From positions 240,498-266,423 of the forward strand of contig MU657213.1 of NCBI GenBank assembly GCA_026770575.1: a DNA stretch of 25,926 bases, read 5' to 3'. The position numbers and the translations under genes are program-made. The notes under the pieces are model-generated. The model saw nothing but the letters and a program-made list of their open reading frames with translations, did not search any database and was not told the DNA's origin. Below, in pieces: positions 20,924 through 25,926 of the stretch. This stretch comes from Pelagophyceae sp. CCMP2097 (taxonomy: Eukaryota; Sar; Pelagophyceae). The number at the start of each line of letters is the position of its first letter. The stretch's first letter is position 1.

Positions 20924-21907
20924 CGGCCCACCGGATGCTGGCCGACTCCTCCTTCTCGGAGGGCACTCCACCGGCCAGACTCTCATCGGAGGGCCCGCTC
21001 TCTAAGGCGCCGCCGGCGCGGCGGACGTCTACACCGCGCCCCGCGGCGTGTCGAGCGGCGCGGCGCGTCTCGCCCCCGGCGGCGGCGAGGGCTGTGTACT
21101 CCATATGGAGATTCTTCGACGCTACCGACGAACAACCCTCGAAGACGAACAGTGGCATAAGCCGCCTTTCTTAAGCAATAACATGTGTGCGCCAAGGGCT
21201 GGCCGTGAACATCTCTACGCTGCCGCTCCAGGGACACGGTGCAAGGCCGCGGGCGTACGGCCGCACGTTCCTCAAGCTCAGCCGTCCGGCGCTCGCGCCT
21301 TTTCGGCAGCGCCCCGGGATCCACCGAGGGCCCTCCTCGGGACCGTTGCAGCAACGGTTGCTGGGAAGGTTGCTCCGAGAGGGAGCTCAATCGCTTAGAG
21401 AGTGTCCAGGAGCTCAGTCGAGCATCGATCGCGATGGTCCTAGGGATGGCGGTCGCCAGCGCGCCGTGCTCGGATCCCATGTTCTTCGACCCTGCGGCGC
21501 ACGGTGAAAGATCCAGTCCTCCAGTCCTCGAGTCCCATGTTCTTCGAAGAGCTAAGCTTTTTAATAATAAATTTCCCCAGTCCTCCAGTCCCATGTTCTT
21601 CGACCCTGCGGCCGGCCCATCTGTCCGGCCGGGGCGCCGCCGAGGGCCGCACCTCTGAGGAGTCTGACGCTGGCGAGGTACGTTTGATTAGGGACCCCGA
21701 ACGTCTCTTGCAGGCCCCGCCGCGCCCCCGACGTCGCCCGGGTCTTTTCGAATTGCGCCGCGGGGCTCGAGTTACCGCGAGCCGGCGCAGCTGGTCGCGA
21801 AGGCGCGGCCGTCGCGGGGCGGCGGGCCTCGTCTGCGTCGTCGTCGTCGTCGCGCGGCCGGCGTCGCGCAAAGTCCGTCGTCGCGTTTGTCCGTCGCGGG
21901 TCGCGAT
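20924..21907. other. Intergenic between the Cys/His orphan and the coronin 3' end
   Basis: Nearly 1 kb between convergent genes. It has a ~57-bp tandem repeat at 21475-21612 (separate entry) and an A+T-rich patch around 21557-21575. No domain-bearing frame or clear splice chain was found. Confidence 0.5.
21475..21612. repeat. Three spaced copies of a tcccatgttcttcga core, period ~57 bp
   Basis: Copies begin at 21475, 21533 and 21589. The outer two match for 24 bp (continuing ccctgcggc), and all are preceded or separated by cagtcctccag runs. The middle interval includes the A+T-rich insert. It looks like a decaying tandem repeat. Confidence 0.8.
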
Positions 21908-22061
21908 TCAGTCGTCCCACTCGTCGTCGCCGACGGCGTCGTCGTCGGCGGGCGCGGCGTCGACGCCGGCGCGGCCGCCCATAGACGTGTTTGGAGTGTA
22001 CTTTTCATATTGAGAGGCCAGCGCCTAGTCGTTTGTCCGTCGCGGGTCGCTATTCAGTCGT
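21884..22061. repeat. 32-bp duplication at both coronin C-terminal ends
   Basis: A 32-bp segment (cgtttgtccgtcgcgggtcg...) at 21884-21915 recurs at 22030-22061 with one mismatch. On the minus strand each copy covers a stop codon (TGA 21908-21910; TAG 22050-22052) and the bases after it. The upstream copy lies in the predicted last intron. Confidence 0.9.
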
Positions 22062-23624
22062 GGCGCCTTTTGCCTTCCCTTCTGCCCCGGCGGTGGCGGT
22101 GCGCACCTGCAGCTTCTTGTACGTGGCGTCGTCGGTCTGCTTCTGCGCTTCCTCGATGGCCAGGGCGTCGTTGACCATCGACGTGTGCAAAATCGTCACT
22201 TCAACCGGCCGCTCGCTCAGCAGCGGCGCGCCCTCGGGCCGGAGCGAGTCCAGCTCCGGCGCCGCGTCCTCGCCGTCGAGCCTGAAAGGAGGAAAATCAT
22301 GATAAGTTTCGCCGAAAGGCAAGGCGCCGCTTTTTTGAGACTCCGAAGAGGCGCTCTTCGAGGAGGACTCTGTGAAGCGGGCAACCAAGCAAGGGCCTCA
22401 CCAGGTTTCAGCCTTGATCGAGGCCCTGCGCGCCTTTGTCGGCGGGTAGAGGTCCTACGTTTGGGCTCGCGGCGCCGGTCGACTTTCGCTTTTCGAGGCA
22501 GACGGGAAGCTCACGTCGTTGAAAAACGTCTTGAGCTCGTCCGTCCTCGGCACGTAAAACGACGCCGTCTCCACCGTCGAGTTGGTCAGGCGGAGGAATC
22601 TAGCCGTCTCCAAATTTTGGACGTCTAAACAGCGGCGCGGGAGCGCGGCGAAGCCGACTTGCGGCAGCTTGGAAGTCGACCGCCACTCGACTGCCTGGAA
22701 GAGCGCGTCGCTGGCCGACGACGCCGAAGCGTCGACCTCGTAGTGGCGGACGTTCATGTCGCCGCGGCCCCAGACCCAGAGGCAGTTTGTTTCCGGGCAG
22801 TAGTGCGGCATCAAAGCTCCAGTAGCAGCGTCCACAAACTTTGTGAAGAGCGGCTTCGAGACGTCTCGCGAATCAAAAACGACGATTTCTCGGCCGCCGG
22901 ACCGCGCGGGCCCGCAGGAGAGCATGGTGCGGCCGTCGCCAACAGCCGGCCCCCAGACCGCTCTAAAAGACCGGGCGCCAGCGTGGGGCCGCGCCTCGAA
23001 CGCGACGTCCGCCGTGCGCGGATCCAGGGCTCGGACGCATTTGTCCTTGCATGAGAGTAGAGCGAGGCACCCGTCGTTGGACCAGTCGATGCCGTGGGCC
23101 GCTGAAGATAAAGTCTGCTTGGAAGATAATGCACCTCTTTCCACGTCCCACAACATCACGTCGCCTTCCGCCCCTGCGGAGAGGACGACGTTGCTCGCCA
23201 ACGGGTGGAAGGCCAGCTCCTTTGCCGCGCCCGCGTGGGAACCGAGCTTGGTGCCCACGGAGGCGGACAAGTCGTCTTCATTGACAGTCCACACCTGCAC
23301 GACCTGGTCGTCCCCGGCCGTCGCAAAGAGCTTTGGGTCGAACGGGGAGAATTTTATGCTGAGGACTTCTGCCTTGTGGCCGTTGACGCACTGGGCGGTC
23401 GCCTGCGCCTGCTCCACTTTGCCCGTCGCGTCGACTTTCGAAAGGAAGACGGGCCCGCCGCCGCCGTCGTAGGGCACGGCGAAGTACTCCTCCGAGCACG
23501 CGATCAACGGCGAGTCCGACGAAGAGACTCGGGGCTTGAGGTCGAAAAGAGAGTTGTGCGAGACTCTGTCTTTCCCGTACACATACGCATACTTATGCTC
23601 GACCTTGCTCCGAAACGTCGCCAT
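21908..23624 (-). CDS. Coronin (actin-binding WD40 protein)
   Basis: Coronins bind F-actin and Arp2/3 and tune actin turnover and endocytosis. Exon 1 (22515-23624) starts MATFRSKVEHKYAYVYGK and encodes the seven-bladed propeller. Recognisable blades include HKAEVLSIKFSPFDPKLFAT, KELAFHPLASNVVLSAG and the coronin signature CKDKCVRALDPR. Others are ATGALMPHYCPETNCLWVWGRGD with the RHYEV strand, and PRRCLDVQNLETARFLRL. Introns 22455-22514 (GTGAGC), 22282-22401 (GTGAGG) and 22025-22106 (GTGCGC) keep phase. Exon 2 supplies the diagnostic DLYPPT motif; exon 3 (22107-22281) leads into a short helical region (VNDALAIEEAQKQTDDATYKKLQ). Exon 4 (21908-22024) ends in an acidic VGDDEWDD tail, the kind of acidic/Trp end that can contact Arp2/3. 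Total is 484 residues, a normal length. If the last intron is retained, translation stops at 22050 (464 residues, no acidic tail). Confidence 0.93.
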
Positions 23625-23879
23625 GCGTGACGCCGCGGCCGCAACGACGAGCGGCCGTGTGGCCACGGCACAGATCGCTGAAAACTGCTTTGTTCGTGAA
23701 CACATGAATCTTCAGAGAAAGTCCACGCGGCCGCGCGGCGCCGGCGCCCGGCGTGTCTAAAGGTCTCTTAGTATCCCACGTGCATCAAAACGAAGAGGCG
23801 CCCGGCCGCAAATCGTGCGGCGAGCGCGAGCGACTCGGATGCAACATCCAGGTCGTTTGAGCACGATCGCGGTTCGAAT
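23625..23879. other. Intergenic between tandem minus-strand genes
   Basis: The 255 bp hold the coronin 5' flank and the TPR gene's 3' flank. An in-frame open extension upstream of coronin exists but begins without the conserved start. Nothing else is evident. Confidence 0.5.
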
Positions 23880-25370
23880 CTACACCGTGAACTCTTCCAC
23901 CGGCTCTGGTGCGGGCGCGGCCTACAAAGCGCGCCAGTCTCGCCGCAGCGGCAGCGGGCCTGCCACTTTTGACGACGGCGAAACGGCGTGGGGGCCACAC
24001 ACCTGGTTGGCAGCCTCGTCAAAGTTTTTGCGGATGAACTCGGCGGCGCTCGCCGCGTCCGTGAGCTTGTCATCGAGCCTGCAAACACGCGGTCCGTCGG
24101 GGGTGCGGCGCGCGGGCGAGACGCCCAATGTCAACAAAGCGGTTGCCGCCGCCGCCGCGTGGTGGAAACGTACGATGCGGCGGCGTCGTAGCAGGTCAGC
24201 GCGTCGCGGAGCGCGCCGAGCTCCTGGTGCACGATGCCCAGGTTAAAGTGCGCGTCGGCGTACGTCGGCTCGAGTGCGATGGTGCGGGAAAAGTGCTTCG
24301 CGGCGGCCTCGAGGTCGCGACGCGCGTGCAGCGCCTGCGCGGGCGGCTCGACGAGGACTCAAGGTTGACAGGCAAACCCAGGCTTGCCACACCCGGGCAC
24401 GCCGAGGCGGGCGGCGCGCGCCCCTTGAAAGCGCGTGGCAAGGTTGGCGGCTTACCGAGCCGAGGTTGTAGTGGCCAATGGCGCAGGCGTCGTCGCCCTC
24501 GACGACGCGCTCGTACGTCGCAATGGCCTGGTCGACGTCGTCGAGCTGCATGTAGCAGTTGCCGACGTTGATAGACGCGTCGGTGTCGCGCGGCGCCACG
24601 CGCAGCGCCTCGTTGAAGCACTTGATCGCCTCAGACTACAAAAGGGCCGTCAACGCCGTCGATGCATGCACGCGCGCCAATCCGCCAACTTCCCCCGCTC
24701 GAAGCGGCAAAGGCACGCACAAAGCGGCGCTGCTCCTCGTAAATGTACCCGAGGTTGTAAAGCGCGCCGTGCGAGTCCGCGTCGAGCGCGAGGACGCGCC
24801 GGTAGCAGCTCGCCGCGTCGTCCAAGTCGCCCGCGTCCTGCAGCGCCGTGCCGAGGTGCCTGCGCGAAGCGCTCCGCACTGCGCCCGACCTCAAAAGGAA
24901 GACCCTCACAGCAAAATGTCCGACCGCGTGCCGTCGAGGCGCGCGGCCTGCATGAACTGCGCGACGGCCTTGTCCAGCTCGCCGCCTGCGCCGCCGACGG
25001 TCGACGAGGGCCGCGCCGCGCGAAATATTTCGCGACGGGCCCCAACTCCGACGCACGCGAGTGGCAGTCGACGGCCTTCGCCCAGTAGCGGTTCGCGAGC
25101 TCGCGCTCCTTCACCGACGGCGCCGCCCCTGCGCGGTCCGGTCGCGAGGCGCGCGCCGCCGCGGGCGCCGCTAAGAGAGGGCGCGAAAACGTACGCGCAG
25201 CGCCGCCGAGCAGGTGGTCCGTCTCGCCGGCGAGGTACGCCGGTGTGCGGCCACCGGGCAACATGAAGCCTGGAAGCAGCGCTCCGCAGCCATCCCGAAC
25301 GGCCGTCGGCAGGCAGTGCGTCGACGGACGCTGGCGCGATGAGGACAGCAGCACAGACGGCCAAAGACAT
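23880..25370 (-). CDS. Tetratricopeptide-repeat protein, eight exons
   Basis: Exons with consistent phase: 25301-25370, 25057-25269, 24910-24985, 24721-24859, 24456-24635, 24174-24334, 24003-24078 and 23880-23921, giving about 318 residues. Donors are GTGCGT (twice), GTGAGG, GTAAGC, GTACGT, GTGTGT and a weaker GTTCGG for a 31-bp first intron. Five or so TPRs run in tandem, e.g. LLHLGTALQDAGDLDDAASC, HGALYNLGYIYEEQRRFSEA, INVGNCYMQLDDVDQAIATY, IGHYNLGSALHARRDLEAAA and AHFNLGIVHQELGALRDALT. They form a helical scaffold for protein binding, similar in style to O-GlcNAc-transferase-like or Sel/BBS-type TPR arrays. No catalytic domain follows. The N-terminus MSLAVCAAVLIAPASVDA looks like a signal peptide, so ER/secretory or plastid entry is possible. 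The tail ends AAPAPEPVEEFTV. If the last intron is unspliced, the stop is at 23922-23924. The first exon is the least certain. Confidence 0.88.
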
Positions 25371-25737
25371 TGTCGCACGAGACGTTCATGAGTGTCCACC
25401 CTCGCGCCCGCGGGCTCGCCGGCGTGGGAACGGAGGCCTCTTCCAACGAAAACAAGACGCTCGGTCGCCGAGCGCCCTTGGAACCGCGTTTCTTAAAAAT
25501 CGTCGATTCTTGCAAATTCAGTTTCAGAACTGTTTCTCAACCGTGACAAGCAAAGGGTGCTTTCCGCCGGATTGCAATCGTCCTCCAGCGTCATAAGCAT
25601 TCGGAAGATTGGGTTGCTCGAGGCCTCGATTCACTTTATTGCGTGATCCATGGGATTACCGTAGGCTTAAGACCATAGCGACCAGCTTCGAGGACACGTT
25701 GTGGCTCGCTACTCGTCCGGGAACCTTCGATTAACTA
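25371..25737. other. Intergenic, less G+C-rich
   Basis: The 367 bp lie upstream of the TPR gene and downstream of the WD40 gene at the edge. The stretch 25490-25735 is relatively A+T-rich; no gene or repeat was seen. Confidence 0.5.
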
Positions 25738-25926
25738 TCATACAGACGAAGGTCCGACATCCCAGAGCCGCGCCGTCTCGTCGTAGCTCGCCGTCACGAC
25801 GCGCTCGCCGTTGGGTGAGAACGCGCAGCAGAAGACGCCGTCGGTGTGCCCCTCGAGCGTCGTCTGCAGCGCGCCCGTCTCCGCGTCCCAGAGCCGCGCC
25901 GTCTTGTCCTCGCTCGCCGTCACGAC
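25738..25926 (-). CDS. WD40-repeat protein, C-terminal fragment
   Basis: Sixty-two residues plus stop; the rest lies beyond the right edge. Almost two blades are visible: ASEDKTARLWDAETGALQTT, then EGHTDGVFCCAFSPNGERVV leading to DETARLWD. The GH and WD dipeptides are intact and the protein stops shortly after the last blade. The two blades are highly similar in DNA (e.g. acggcgcggctctgg in each), pointing to recently amplified repeats as in HET-E/NACHT-type or G-beta-like stramenopile WD40 proteins. The remaining domains cannot be known from this window. Confidence 0.85.
   Translation of the reverse strand, partial: VVTASEDKTARLWDAETGALQTTLEGHTDGVFCCAFSPNGERVVTASYDETARLWDVGPSSV

Noticed and set aside
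23625..23705. In-frame upstream extension of coronin
   Set aside because: It begins before the conserved coronin N-terminus (FRSKVEHKYAYVYGK). The ATG at 23624 matches family starts.
23871..23880. ggttcgaatc, resembling a tRNA T-loop
   Set aside because: No pairing T-stem, anticodon arm or acceptor stem around it; it abuts the stop codon of the TPR gene's last exon.

Overview
The window is nuclear DNA of a eukaryote, most likely a stramenopile alga close to the pelagophytes (Aureococcus-like). The taxon is an inference from several signs: very high G+C, compact genes, many very short introns (about 31-120 bp) with GTGCG/GTGAG/GTAAG donors, a PT-rich wall or surface protein, and a repeated 'LGW...SP' module of a kind seen in heterokont proteins. 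No bacterial operons, Shine-Dalgarno signals, CRISPR arrays, rRNA or tRNA genes were found. Because genes are spliced, long open frames on the wrong strand are common and misleading. I rebuilt exons by hand from reading phase, splice sites and family motifs.

Layout, left to right: (1) <2-1857 (+), a PT-repeat surface protein with one transmembrane helix and a PPxY cytosolic tail, 5' end off the window. (2) 2334-5158 (-), an ankyrin-repeat protein with a repeat-filled large intron; its 3' half is tentative. (3) 5394-8261 (-), four copies of a ~70-residue LGW module followed by a C-terminal RING finger, a predicted ubiquitin ligase. (4) 8505-10456 (+), a major facilitator superfamily transporter, divergent from the RING gene. 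(5) 10900-12419 (+), an SPFH/Band-7-like membrane scaffold. (6) 12804-15430 (-), a ten-exon ALG9 dolichol-linked mannosyltransferase. (7) 15871-18667 (-), a secreted copper/TPQ amine oxidase in six exons. (8) An A+T-rich/G+C-rich patchwork with no clear gene, 18668-20443. (9) 20444-20923 (+), a small intronless orphan with acidic loops and a C-terminal Cys/His cluster. (10) 21908-23624 (-), coronin. (11) 23880-25370 (-), a TPR protein with a possible signal peptide. (12) 25738->25926 (-), the last WD40 blades of a protein running off the right edge.

The genes do not form a pathway. They are ordinary neighbours serving surface structure, ubiquitin signalling, transport, ER N-glycan assembly, amine oxidation and actin dynamics. 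The most notable features are the LGW-repeat/RING architecture, the small Cys/His orphan in its A+T-rich setting, and two recent local duplications that straddle gene ends (amine oxidase and coronin). The coronin duplication coincides with two possible C-termini. I found no convincing evidence of a wholly new multi-gene system.
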